This document shows positions 20,564 through 32,000 of a DNA stretch of 64,000 nucleotides, in pieces. The notes beneath the pieces are model-generated. The model saw nothing but the letters and a program-made list of their open reading frames with translations. It made no database searches and had not been told where the DNA came from. The stretch is taken from positions 5,816,181 through 5,880,180 of the forward strand of contig OX424570.1 of the NCBI GenBank assembly GCA_949152475.1. The letters are read 5' to 3'. The translations under genes and the position numbers were made by a program. How positions within the stretch are numbered: position 1 is the first letter of the stretch; each line of letters starts with the position of its first letter. The DNA comes from Terebella lapidaria (taxonomy: Eukaryota; Annelida; Polychaeta; Terebellida; Terebellidae).

Positions 20564-23078
20564 AGATGTGTATAAAATCATTTAGATGAAGCGTTCTAGC
20601 GGTACATCACGTGACCAGGAAAATGTTTACTTGACATACGTTGTTGAAGTACAGTAACAGGCCAGGAATACCATCAAGATATATTCGTGATAAACTTTGT
20701 ATACCAAAATGGTGAGTGATGTTTTGTATATATTTCTTGATTACCATATTTATTTGCATGGAATTCAATGTAGTATATACTACTCCCATAATACGATATG
20801 AGTATACGTGAGTATAACAAATGGCGGTATGGGTCGCCTATTCATTTGATGACGTTGGACAGACGAACGCAAATTGCCATAAATGTTTATTGAATACATA
20901 AACTCTTAGTTTGAATACTGGAAATCTATACAACATTGAGATGTCAGGGCCGGGTTTAGGTGGGGGGGGGGGGCAAGGGGGGCTTGCCCCCACCCCCACC
21001 CCTCAAAAAACAAAAGAAGGAAAAAGAGGGAGGAAGTGTTTTCAAGATGAATTACATTTTGTACACCGGGAAGTAGCTTTGGCTTCGGGGGGCCCCATGT
21101 CGCGTGCAGTGTATTCGCTCTAAAGCCAACCCACTTGTTCTCAATGAAAGCACTTTATGGCCTTCACCCTCTATAAATGAATTGATAGCGTTGAATGGGT
21201 AAATGCGCACTTAATATCATGATGTGGTCCAAAACCAAGTAATATTTTATGCCATAGTTTGTTTCAAGTACGGTGATCAGGCATTTATGGGTCTAAAGTA
21301 ATGCTTAATAATTTGACCCAGGAGAGCTCTGGGGTGCTGTATTAGGGATGCGAATACCGCCAGCTTCGGGGGCCCTTGAGCGGGCCCCAAACCCCCGGCC
21401 GACAGGGGCTTCTTTCAGCTGGCTTAGTAACATTACACAACTGAGCCTTCCCTCAAAATCCTAGTTCTGCTCCGAACCATCCATGCAAAAACTCTTTAGG
21501 GGAATGGAAAATGGACCAAAGCTCTAGAACCTCTAGAATACACCACTGGGCATGCATATCCTTTTAACTACACTCGGCCTGCACCGCCTCGCTTCGCGAC
21601 ATTTCACATTTTGGCCCTCCTTCAGAACGCTGGGTACGTCCCAGATCAGGCATTCATAAACTCCAATGCCATGGTAATTGAACCCACGAGAAACCTAGAA
21701 CAAACCATTGGGAGGAATAAACCTTCAGCGTCTGGGGCCCTTGGGCAGGCCCCAAACGCCCAGCCGATAGGGGCTCGCTTCGCTCGCCGCCATATCGGTC
21801 AAAGCTTTTGCTCCCCCCCCCTTCCAAAATCCTATACCCGCCCCTGGATGTAATACTAGGATGCACAAGTATGTTTTAGAAAACATGGCAGAAAAAAAAC
21901 CCGGCCCTTTTATGTGTACGTGTTTCCCATGGACTCACAAAACTGAATACAATACACAATCAACACATATAACTCACAACAATAGTTGTACAGTTCATAT
22001 AAAAAGTCACAAAATCAGTCACATCAAAGTAAATGAAACAGGAAATCGTGTACACCCTCAGCCAACTTATCTCCCCCAAGTCCACTTAGATGTACGGTAT
22101 CCTTGCCAGATCGCCAGTGCCAGTCTTTGGACCTAGCCGTCGGCAGCTCTGTTAAAAACATCCTACTAAATTCCTGCTCCATAAGTCGCCCAAGAATCTG
22201 GAAACTATCTTCTAGTTTAAAATCTCACATTCCCAATATGCCCCAAAACTTCACCATATGTTTAAATATTCACATAGAGGCGGCAGGATTTGATGAATAT
22301 AGGCCTAAAGTGTATGTGTACAGCCGTATTACAATGGATAGATGTCTAACCGTTCCTGCACAGGCCCTAGGCATATATGTACAAAATTCCATAGCAGGGC
22401 TCATATAAAACTGGAATAAAGGTTATACCTATTGCCGGGTTTTTAAGTACCCGTGGTCGAAAGCACGGATTCGTCACGGCTTCGTTATGGCGGTCTTGGC
22501 TATTAAAGGCGATCGCGCTTGTGAAGCAACAAAATTTCTCATGCTTCAGTTTTGTTATGCTACACGCTTGATCGCCCCACGAAAAATGGCCTAACAGGCC
22601 TAATGCAACTGTAATAATTCGCAAAAGATAATTTTAAACTATTCTTTGAAATGCTTACACCTAATGTATCACTGTCTGTCGCTGCAATACAACATATTCT
22701 TAGTGATTACTTGTTGGCGTAGTTATATAACGCAGTGATTATATCTGGGGCGGTTCAAATATGAGAAGTTCCAACATAACCGGCAGGAGAATCGGTAATT
22801 GCACTTGCGAATACCAGCCGAAAACTAATTTGAAACAGCACTTCTCATTGTCATTCAAATTCTTATTGTTAGTACAGTGATATTAGCAGTGTTTTTAAAT
22901 CAGTTTAGCGGAATTTATCGGCTTTTATTGCAAATTCGCGAAACCAACACCAATGTATGCTGAATCTAAGAGAGTCGTCCGAGAGAGTCGGAAGACAGGA
23001 GATACATAGGGTGAGGTCAACGACAATCACATATACCCGGCCCTGAGGGGCCGGGAATTAGGATATACAAACGATTGA
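20564..23078. other. Gene-free stretch with repeat remnants
   Basis: G/C-run remnants of the GGGGC-type elements occur at about 20945-21000, 21360-21420 and 21740-21850 (shared GGCCCTTGRGC and GGCCCCAAAC words, CGCCCCTGGATG at the last edge). An imperfect hairpin of about 27-base arms beginning GGCGATC is at about 22509-22577. No gene can be supported; frames are short and motif-free. Confidence 0.5.
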
Positions 23079-24165
23079 TGCACATTGGAAACAGCATCTC
23101 TTAGGCACAAATAAGCCATATATATGCATGCCATGGGAAGCGATTCCTTGGGAGGCCCCTCTTTGTTTTGCAAAATCACGCATTTCCAACAAATTCACGG
23201 TTTATGTAAAAAATACATCAAAAACACGGAGGAAAGGCCAATTTTTAAACTTTTTTGCACCAAAATCATAATGAGGGAATACAACATTAACGTTAACTTC
23301 TATCTAGATTATAAATTATAGAATACATGTATTTCCCTCAGGACATATTTCACTAATTCCTTCGGCCATACAAAACAATGATAAAAAAAAAAATTCAAGT
23401 CTCCATAGCTCCGTCCCAGAACAAGATGAACCTTAGCAGCTTATATACGAAGCTATCCAATTCATTTCCTCATTTCACTATAGTAAGGAAAATATAGGTT
23501 GATAGATTGGATTTTTTGCTACAGCTCGAATTCTGAGGGTACCCCCTTAAAACGACTGATTTTCATGCCTGACAACCCATATCGTTCGTCGTCCGAGCCG
23601 TTTTGTGCGTGCTGTGGTCTTGTAACTGTTTGTGTGCAATGCCATCCAGCTCGGGTCAACAACCAGCCATAGCAAAATATCCCCCTTGATTCTGCGGGGG
23701 ATCAAGGGCATCCCCCGTTTTCAAAATAGAGAGTTCTCTTAATGTAATATGAGCAATATGGTTGGTGTTGTCAGGCCTAAGGGTTGACGCCAGGAATAGA
23801 CTTGGGATACTAATATGACGCAATATGATTGGTGTTGTCAGGCCGACAGGTTGAAGCCAGGAATAGACTTGGGGAAAGCCCACACATTGAGGATTCCGTT
23901 TTAAGTCACGCCATTTCGCCAGATGTATGGTTGCCTGGGGAGACCACGCCCAGCGACATTGATCCATATGTTGGTTGATTTCGCGCGTGTAGAATTCTGA
24001 TTTTGGAGAAAAACAAAAATCTCGATGGTATTCCCAGGGATTTGGAGTAGAGAAGGGTTTTGCTAAATGTATGCTAAGTCGGCAATTGCGATCTGAAAAC
24101 GGGCTAAATTGACAAGGTCCTGTTCAGCGTCATTTTATGAAAAATTGGTTATAAAGCATCTTGTT
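23079..24165. repeat. Dispersed repeat related to the right-hand satellites
   Basis: Three parts lie in a row: 23079-23337 matches the end of the 841-bp satellite unit, 23338-23770 matches the 450-bp segment in the same order and with the same junction (TTTCC.TCAGGACA), and 23848-24150 matches, with divergence, the 471-bp repeat at 27169-27639. A short internal duplication is seen around 23755-23848. Overall divergence from the satellites is about one base in ten. No coding frame. It is probably an old dispersed transposon-derived copy that shows the ancestral order of parts. Confidence 0.8.
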
Positions 24166-24171
24166 CTCATT

Positions 24172-24435
24172 TAGTGAAGCCCATTAGGGCCACACGACTT
24201 TTTTTTACTGGTGAAATCTTGAAACTTCAAGAAAAAAGTTGAAATTTCAAGAATAAAATTGAAATTTCAAGATTTAAAAAAATTCATATTTTTTCTTGAA
24301 AATTCAACTTTTAATTTTGAAATTTCAAGTTTTTTTCCTGAAAATTCAACATTTTACTTGAAATTTCAACTTTTTTCTTGGATTTCCAAGATTTCACCAG
24401 TAAAAATAATTGTGTGGCCTCAATGGGCTTCCGTA
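24172..24435. mobile_element. IS3EU-like non-autonomous transposon (copy 2)
   Basis: A 264-bp relative of 19274-20557. The right end, read inwards, starts TACGGAAGCCCATT and the left end TAGTGAAGCCCATTAGGG, followed by GCCACACGACTT; CTCATT flanks both ends (24166-24171 and 24436-24441), again a 6-bp target duplication. The interior repeats the 12-bp palindrome TTGAAATTTCAA and variants. The inverted match continues through ACTGGTGAAATCTTG. It interrupts the end of the dispersed repeat on its left and lies just upstream of a BTB-BACK exon. Confidence 0.8.
24220..24348. promoter_or_regulatory. Cluster of four perfect heat-shock-element-like sites
   Basis: Alternating nGAAn/nTTCn triplets occur without a mismatch at 24220-24234 (TGAAACTTCAAGAAA), 24240-24254 (TGAAATTTCAAGAAT), 24292-24306 (TTTCTTGAAAATTCA) and 24334-24348 (TTTCCTGAAAATTCA). 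Three contiguous inverted pentamers is the consensus bound by trimeric HSF1. They arise from the palindromic repeat of the transposon. Function is untested; simple composition bias in an AT-rich palindrome array is the alternative. Confidence 0.4.
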
Positions 24436-24490
24436 CTCATTAGTATATTGTCCTCTATTATTTTTTATTTCTCCTTTGTTCGCTGTCCAG

Positions 24491-25607
24491 GCAAATCGCA
24501 GCCAGGATCGGGGATGGCAGGTTGACAAGTCACTTCCGGACCGGATGTTCCACATGCTTGAAAACCGGATGTGTACTGACGTCACATTCGTGTTTCCAAG
24601 AGAACCGACAGGCAAAAATATCGAAGCACACAAAATGGCGCTGATAGCAGGGAGTCCTGTGTTTGAAGCTATGTTTTCTGGAAGTTTCGTTGAAAGCGAC
24701 AGTGACGTCAAGATAGCAGATATCTCTTCTGCGGTTTTCAAGGAAATGCTCAGGTGATGTTTATACTGATAATGTACAATGGGTCTATCGTCAAACTGAA
24801 TTTGTAAATAATTCAAAGGAGAAGTTTATATTGCAAATCCCAATTTTTGGTTAATTCGAAGCACTGATTGTATTTGAACAAGCCTATTTATTTTGTAACA
24901 GATATCTATACACGGACAAAGTCCGGATCAATGCAGAGAATGTCCTTCCGCTGAATTATGCAGCCCAAAAATACATCATAGACGGACTCTCGAGAAAATG
25001 TAGGTTGTTCCTGAGCAGGAAGATCAAGGAGGAAGATGTTTGCAAGGTTTTGGATGCCAGCATTGCGTGCAAGGCCGACTCTCTGACAAAAACTTGCCTG
25101 GAATACATTGAGCCCAGGATCAATGCTGTTATAAACACCCAAGGTTTTATCAGTATCTCACAAAATGCACTGTGGATGATCCTGCAGAGAAACGGCATCA
25201 TTGCCATTAATGAAACGAAAATCTACGAGGCCTGCCTTAGATGGGCTAGAGATAAAACTACGCGAATGCCATCTGACCGCGAGCTTCGGGAGCAGTTAGG
25301 GCAGTGTCTGTTCCAAATCAGATTTCACCAGATGAGTATTGCTGACTTCGCGGAGCACGTAGATGAAACTGACATACTAACAGACAAGGAAAAGAGTGCG
25401 ATATACAGTTATTTGGTCACTCGAGGAGACGGAAAGAAATCTAAACTGGAGAATTTAGGCTTCAATATTCAAAGAAGGGAAGCAATGACAATTCCTTACG
25501 CCCTCTTCAATCATTATGATTATGTCCATTATGTCCAAACTTCCAGTGATTCGGAAGAGGAACTCGGAATTCGGAAGAAGTATGAGAGAATCCCCCCTTC
25601 AATTTGA
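24491..25607 (+). CDS. BTB-BACK protein, BTBD6-like, two exons seen (5' exon missing)
   Basis: Exon 24491-24753 follows a pyrimidine-rich acceptor (TGTCCAG) and ends at a GT donor; the intron 24754-24901 ends TTTTGTAACAG; the exon 24902-25607 runs to TGA. The split codon AG/A keeps the frame. The visible 322 residues start mid-protein; no initiator ATG lies before the domain, so at least one 5' exon is upstream. Residues 20-122 form a BTB/POZ domain (AHKMALIAGSPVFEAMF at 46-62, YLYTD after the splice), about 128-230 a BACK domain (ALWMILQRN, YEACLRWARD). This is the layout of BTBD1/2/3/6 adaptors, which link CUL3 ubiquitin ligase to substrates, but their C-terminal PHR domain is absent: after LTDKEKSAIYSYL the protein ends in about 65 residues with an acidic SDSEEE stretch. 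Truncated paralogue or lineage-specific form cannot be told apart. Confidence 0.85.
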
Positions 25608-27168
25608 AATGTATGGGGGATTTTCAAAAGTTATGGGGGATTTTTAGGAAGAGCAGAGCTCTTCCTCTATGATGTTGGGTTTTTTTGCATTTTTGAAATT
25701 TTTCTTTTGTTTACATTCTTGAAAGTGCCACTTGGAACCACAACAGGCCATTCAATTGTGGCTAATTGGGAGGGCCCGGGGCCGGTTGGGAGGAAAATGA
25801 CGCCCGTGTATCTAATCACGGTTAATGTAATAAGTTATTAGCGATAATAATCCCAGGAGACGTGTGTTCCGACCGTTTGGTTTTTTTTTGTTTTCACCGT
25901 TTCATACCCATCATCACTCCCGTTTTGATCTTCACAGAAACAGTGATTTCTTGCAAGCATATGCACTCAAACTTTTGCGTATACATTCAGCACAAAATAT
26001 AGATACAGTATGCTATTGCAAAAATGTAAAATATGTTGATACGGCAACATAAAAATTGAAAATTTGTGGCGAGTGCTGGTATATCAAGTAGGCCAAATGC
26101 AAAGACGTGTGGCCCCCTTTCGTGTGCGCTCTACTTCCAGAAAGTAGTCCCGCGAGCCAGGCTTCGTCCCCCCCCCCCTCCCTTACCAGTGAAGACGGCG
26201 GCTGGCCAGTGGGGTGAGGGCGGTGGGGAATCAGGTCTGCCGAACGGTCTGATGTGTTTTACCACGGTTTACCGCATGAATATCTAAATTATCATTGATT
26301 ATGTAGAAATAGGATCCATCTCGAAGTTATGCCGATGCCCAGATTTTTTTGCGCAGGGCCGACTGTTCGTTGGCTTAGCGTGCCTCGTATAGCCTAATGA
26401 ATAATTAATTGGATGGCAAGCGGGATTGAAATATCGGCAGGAAAACTTTGCAAGCCACTACAAAACCGTAACTGTTCATATAAGATAACTGCAGTATTTA
26501 ATAATTAAAGGTCAAAGACCCTTGTGCGTTGGACAAGGCATGACAATAGTTTGATATTTCACGATGTGTTTGTGATATTAACCTAACTGTGGGCAGCCTA
26601 ACAATGCTAGCAGCCTACCAGCAGCCGTCCAAAACTACTACTGAAGCTATGCTGGCGTCTCGGTCGAATATTACTCCGTTGTGTTACCGGTAGATAGCCA
26701 TGTGCTCCTGGGCGTTTGCAAGTAAAAATGTGTCTATCATCAATCTGGATTAATAAGTAGCACAAACTGCATTTTATTTGGCGATGATTCAGCAAACATG
26801 AAACATCGCACTGGTAATAAATGTCATCTACGTATCATTTCAATCGTTTTCCATCGGAACTATTCACAACACACGCCGCCGCGGGTTGTGCACCGCCGGG
26901 ATTTGTAAACAAAGCAAAAGTGACTGGTCACAACGTAGTGGCTCATCACACTGATCAATTATGAAATTTAATTATAATTGATGGTTGCAGGATATTAATT
27001 TAAAAAAATATCACCAAAAAATGCAGCACATCATTAGACTGGACAATCGACAGCATAATGCACCTCAAAATTTTCCTGTGCATAAACCTGATCGAGAGCG
27101 CCATCTATTGAATGTCACGTATGGTATAATGGTTTGATTGTTACACCAATATTATTGGTGGTGAACTC
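25608..27168. other. 3' flank of the BTB-BACK gene, no further gene seen
   Basis: Just after the stop, TATGGGGGATTTTCAAAA (25612-25629) recurs at 43610-43627 and 51678-51695, with AGCTCTTCCT near each, so part of the 3' end is repetitive. A clear AATAAA signal was not found close by. The rest has C-run low complexity (26169-26180) and nothing recognisable. Confidence 0.5.
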
Positions 27169-27639
27169 AGGGTAGAAGCCAGGAATAGACCTGGGGATGC
27201 CTCACACATTGAGGATTCCGTTTTAAGTGACGTCATTTCGCCAGATGTATGGTTGCCTAGGGAGACAACGCGAAGCGATATTGATCCACGTGCTGGTTTA
27301 TTTTGCGCGTGTGGAAGTCTGGTTTTGGGAAAAGCAAAAATTCCGATGGTATTCCCCGGGATTTGGAGTAGAGAAAGGTTTTGCTGAATGTATGCTATGT
27401 CGGCAATTGCGATCTGAAAACGAGCTAAATTGACAGGGGTCCTGTTCAACGTCATTTTATGAAAAATTGGTACTATCATGCTCTATAGTGACCTAGATTT
27501 TATTGAATTACTATGATTATACTATCACACCCTGTCAATCGTTAAGCCCTAATTTTTTTTTGGAAAGGTGAAACGCACACCCGAAGTTGCCCAATTTAAC
27601 ATTGATTTAAATGCAGACAATAATTGGTCATTTCAACCC
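27169..27639 (+). repeat. 471-bp dispersed repeat, left of element B
   Basis: Nearly identical (one 2-base length difference noticed) to 42511-42979 and its duplicate 50579-51047; a more diverged relative is at 23848-24150. It starts AGGGTAGAAGCCAGGAATAG and ends GGTCATTTCAACCC. All lie in the same orientation. No coding function is evident. Confidence 0.9.
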
Positions 27640-27820
27640 TTAAGGAATCACAGAAATTTATTTTTTCATGCATCAGGATACTTGAAAAGGCATGAAATGA
27701 TGAATTGTGTGACCACTGAAGATATTCAATACAAATTAAAGAATATTTTGGCATGTTTGGCTGGGCTCCAAGGGAAATGGAAAATTACATGTTAAATACA
27801 CTGACGGCAATGATTGAGAA

Positions 27821-27824
27821 ATTG
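27821..27824. repeat. Target-site duplication of element B (left ATTG)
   Basis: ATTG precedes the left LTR; the same four bases follow the right LTR at 41816-41819. Four bases is usual for Ty3/gypsy integrases. Confidence 0.8.
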
Positions 27825-28559
27825 TGTAAAGTTATTGACTACCGTCCGCTCTTCGGGATCCTCGAGGATAGTCCTCTCTCATCCGAGTCCTTGCGGACGC
27901 GCATCCGCTATTCCGGATCCTCGCGGCAGGGCCGCTCACCGGAGGTCGCGGCGGACACGGTAACTACTTCATCATTAACGGTAACCAGGTAACAGCCCAC
28001 CCGACACTCCCAGGCCTACGGACACCGTTCAGAAACTGGTTCATCACCACGGTGTTAACTGGCGGGGCCTGGCGAGCCGCGGTCTGCCTCGGGGACGGAA
28101 CCCCGTACAGTCCGACATGCTGGCCAGAGCCTCTGTCACATGTCCCGGGAAGGGAGAGAGCTGGCGATCCACAGGGCCGAAGGCCCCCGAGTCAGCAACT
28201 CGTCTCTCCCAGCCCGGGCCTCCCCACGGAAATCGTCCCCAGGGCTCTAGGAGCCCACTACTCAGACCCAGGGAACACAAAGCTCATGGCGAGCCTCGTG
28301 TGCGTCCTAGTCTCGATCTTGGACAATCTCCTCGAACGAGTCGCTTCCAGTGTATATATAATACACCAGAAACTGCAGGGCGCACGCGAGGTTAAATCGA
28401 TCCATTGTTATAGTTTACTGGAGCGTAAATTACAATACGTCGCCGTGGCAACGCACGCTCGAACGGAGCATGTCAAAACAAGGCCAAGTACAGAAAGGCC
28501 ACATAAATGGCTTTTATGTTTACAATCACCTGCCGCGTGCTTAGGGCAAAATCGCCACA
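27825..28559 (-). repeat. 3' LTR of element B
   Basis: 735 bp; on the minus strand starts TGTGGCGATTTTGCCC and ends AATAACTTTACA. By eye every base matches 41081-41815. A TATA-like TATATATA is at 28353-28360. Plus-strand open frames inside are by-products of GC-rich sequence. Confidence 0.96.
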
Positions 28560-29084
28560 TTACCCCCTTCTTACAATGTTGGTCCCCAACATGTTCCGCC
28601 CGCGCCCAAAATGCTCGAAACCCGACGAAGGCTTCGCATGGCGGGGGCCGGAAGAAGGCACGATGGCAACGCCCGGAAGTCACGGCGCAAACACTAGGAC
28701 TTTAAGAGTCCCTTTTGGAAGAATGGGGAACTACCCCCGGACTTATGGAGTAAACTATAACGCGCTTTGCAATTTTGAATAAATCCTCATAAACAAGCTA
28801 AAATTTTGACCGAGGTGGTCCAAAACCGTGTGATGACCTTGAAAGGTCATCCATTATAAAAGGACGGTGTGTCGAGTCTTTGGAATATCTTTAAGGTTAG
28901 ACTTTAAATTTAGAAATTTTGTAAAACGACACACCGAGTGATCAAAAGTGATAGTACCTCTAAAATGTTGCCGACCGCCCTGCCGGCCGGCTCCTCAGAT
29001 CCGCAGAACGGGTCTGAGGCAGGGCGGAGCCGCGGGAGCGACTCCGGCACGCCGCCGCACACGTGCAGCGACGAGGCTAGCACC
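28560..29084 (-). other. 3' untranslated part of element B
   Basis: Between the third ORF stop and the 3' LTR; no frame of note. It carries the polypurine tract at its LTR end. Confidence 0.7.
28562..28573 (-). promoter_or_regulatory. 3' polypurine tract of element B
   Basis: The minus strand reads TAAGAAGGGGGT two bases before the LTR start TGTGG. Position and purine content fit the RNase H-resistant primer for plus-strand DNA synthesis. Confidence 0.75.
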
Positions 29085-32000
29085 CTAGCCTTCCTCCGTC
29101 GTCATCGGCTCCTCATCCGTGCCGCCTGTCTTGGGGTCTGGCGGCGGTGACGGGTCCCTACGCCGCGGAAGCAGCGGAGCCGGCATAGTGAAAGCCGGCT
29201 GCACGGGCGGATGAGGCAGGCCCGGTGGAGCTTGCACGGGCTTTTGTGGTGAGCCCTGCAATCCGGGTCCTGACGGAGCCATCACAACGGAGGCCGGTAG
29301 AGATGTCGCGCCGAGATCTGCTATGGTGCGGAACATCTCCACCGTATCGCGGGTGCGCTGTGGACCGGCCGTCCGTTCTCCCCACACCTGGACTAGGTAT
29401 GGGTAGATGGCCAGCTCCAAAGCGGCATCCGCGCGCCGGAGAGCCGCCTGGTTCAGGGCGGACGACTCGGGGTCATCGACGCCCTGGATTAGGCGAGTCC
29501 GAGCGGCCTCGGCTTCGTCAAGACGACGCCGTAGCTGCTCATTCTCAGCCTCCAGGTGCTCCATCCGTGCGGCCACCTCTGGGGCGGGGGCGGACGCCCC
29601 GGACTGCTCGGCAAGAGCGGCGGTCCGACCCTGGTCGAACGCGCGCCGCTCAATGACGGCCGACAAAGTCCGGTGGCTCTCTAGGCTCCGCCGGGTGCCT
29701 TCCATGAGGCCCTGGTCGTATGCGAGATCGCATGCGACACGGGAGGCCTCGGCGCGGCACCGGCTGAACCGATCCAGAGAGCTGTCCATCTCCGCCACAA
29801 GGTACTCCGCCGCTCGGGTGAGTCGACCACGCTGGGGGTGATCCCAGGGGTGCTCCTCCCGAGCGCGGACCAACGCGGCTACACCTGCGGACCCCAAGTC
29901 ACGAATGGCTCGAGGCACCGGCAGGTTCACCAACGCCGGATCACCGGGGATCCGGTCCATACCATCGCGACGATGGCCGACCGCCTGGCCTACAGACTCG
30001 CGGAAAGTCTCGTAGACGCTGGCGGTCGTGGGACCGAGCCTCCGGCGTACGTCCGCCGTGGCGTCGAGGGGGTCCAAGTCCAGGGAGGCAGTGCTTTGCC
30101 ACCCTGCGGACGTCCCCTCAACTACCAACGAGGACGCGGACGCCGACCTCGTGAGAGGTACCGCACGTCCGCCACTGCTCGCAACCGAGGGAGTCACGCG
30201 TGGAGTCCTTGGCGGGACCGCCGACGCGGTACTCGAGGAGGCGGAGGTGTCTGCCACCACCCGTCCCTCAGACGGACCCGCGGGTACCGTCACCTCGAGC
30301 AAGCCCGGGTAGTCCTCCTGAGTCAGCGCACCCGGAGACTGCAGGGGCGTCGTCCCGGCCGGAGTCTTTCCGGCGGACGAGCTCTTCCCCTGAGTCTTTG
30401 GCTGGGGGCGCGGCTTAGGAGTAGCCACTCGTGTCTTGGCCGCGATCTGCGGCATCTCCGACACGATCATGGTCACCCGGTGCCGTTCTTCACCGGCCTG
30501 GATCACCGGCGGTTCACGGACAGCCTCTGCTGCTGTCCGGGCGGCTTCCGCCGCCTGGAACTCCGCCGGGGTCTGGCCCATTGTAGCCGTCAGGCGAGCG
30601 GTGTAGCTCGAGCCCGCGGACACAACGCCAGACTGCTTCCAGGCATCGTCCATGATGCGCTGTGCAAAGCGCCATGGACCCCAGTGAAAGAATCGGTGAT
30701 TCGCCGTCCCTGACGTAGTCATGAACGACGCCACCCTCGGTGGTATGTATCCATAATTGAATACAGGCCCCACTTCATTTCCAACGATATGAAGTCCCTC
30801 ACCGCGGTGTGCACCCGAGCGGTGATCATTTAGGGCCTCTAAACTGGCGAAATATCGTTGCTGAGGGGTGCCGGAGTAGCACCTCTTGCAAACGAACATT
30901 TGCATCCAGGGGTAGTGGTACCCCGCAATGTGTCGACTCAAGTGGTCGTAGGTAGGATACCTACGATCCCGATTGAGCGCACGGTGCGGGTCCTCATACC
31001 CGTCCAGGGATTCCGGACAGAGTTGGCATATTACACCCTCCTCTGTCTCGGGCGGCAACCCGACACGCTCCTCGTCCGTGAGTGGACGAGGCCGTGTGAA
31101 AGGCGTGTCGGCCGCCGCGCCGGCCGCCGCGGTGCGGCGTCCCTGCGGATCCCTGCCGTAGCGCGGGAGGAACATGTGTCCCTGACGGACTCCAGGGAGT
31201 TCGGGGCCCATTTCGGCCCGCAGCCTCTGGATAGAGGGCTGCTCCGAGGACGACCGTTTCTTCTTTTTGGCCGCCCCCGAACGATTCTCCGACCTGGTTT
31301 GTCGGGGCACACTCTTCCCGCGTGGGGGCGCGGCCCTCTGTTGCTGCGCAACGAAGGCCCGCGCTCCCGCTTCCAGTGCGGCGTCAGACAGGTGGACCCC
31401 GTCTTGCTCCGCGCGCTTCCGGAGGAGTTCTAAACGAAGATCTCCCTCCTTCGGCACGGGACGCCCTCTGTCCACTGGACTTGACCCCACCTCCGCAGCT
31501 CCGGTAGGTTTCTTAGTACCGGAGGAAGAGGAAGAGGAGGTTCCTTTCGGTGCCTGGATAGGCACCCTCTTACAGGAACCTCCCGCGCCTGGGCCGGATC
31601 CCGCGGAGGCGCCGCCCGCACCAGATCCCGAGGGATTAGGCGTCTTGGCGACTCCGGGTTTGGCGGAGGACCCTCTCTGGCCGCCCGGCTTAGGCGCCAG
31701 TGGCTTAGGCCCTCCGGACTTCGATCCGGCTTGAGGCGAGGGGCCGCCGGACTTCTTTTTCCGGTGCGGCCGCTTCTTCTTCTTCTTCTTTGGAGGCGAG
31801 GAGGCCGGGTCCGGGTCGGATCCGGCCTCAGATTGCCCACGCTCAGCGGCTTCCAGCTCTTGCTGGGCTCTCCACTGCTTTTGAGCAATCTCCCGGGCTC
31901 GACGGCGAGTACGCCTAGAGACGGGCGATGTAAACCCGTCATCTCGTTTCTCGGTCTCCTTCGAGCCAGACTCCTGTTCCTGTGGAGGCGCTTGGGATGC

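Noticed and set aside
28052-28705. Plus-strand frame across LTR B
   Set aside because: It depends on GC-rich LTR sequence, recurs in every LTR copy, and has no recognisable domain.
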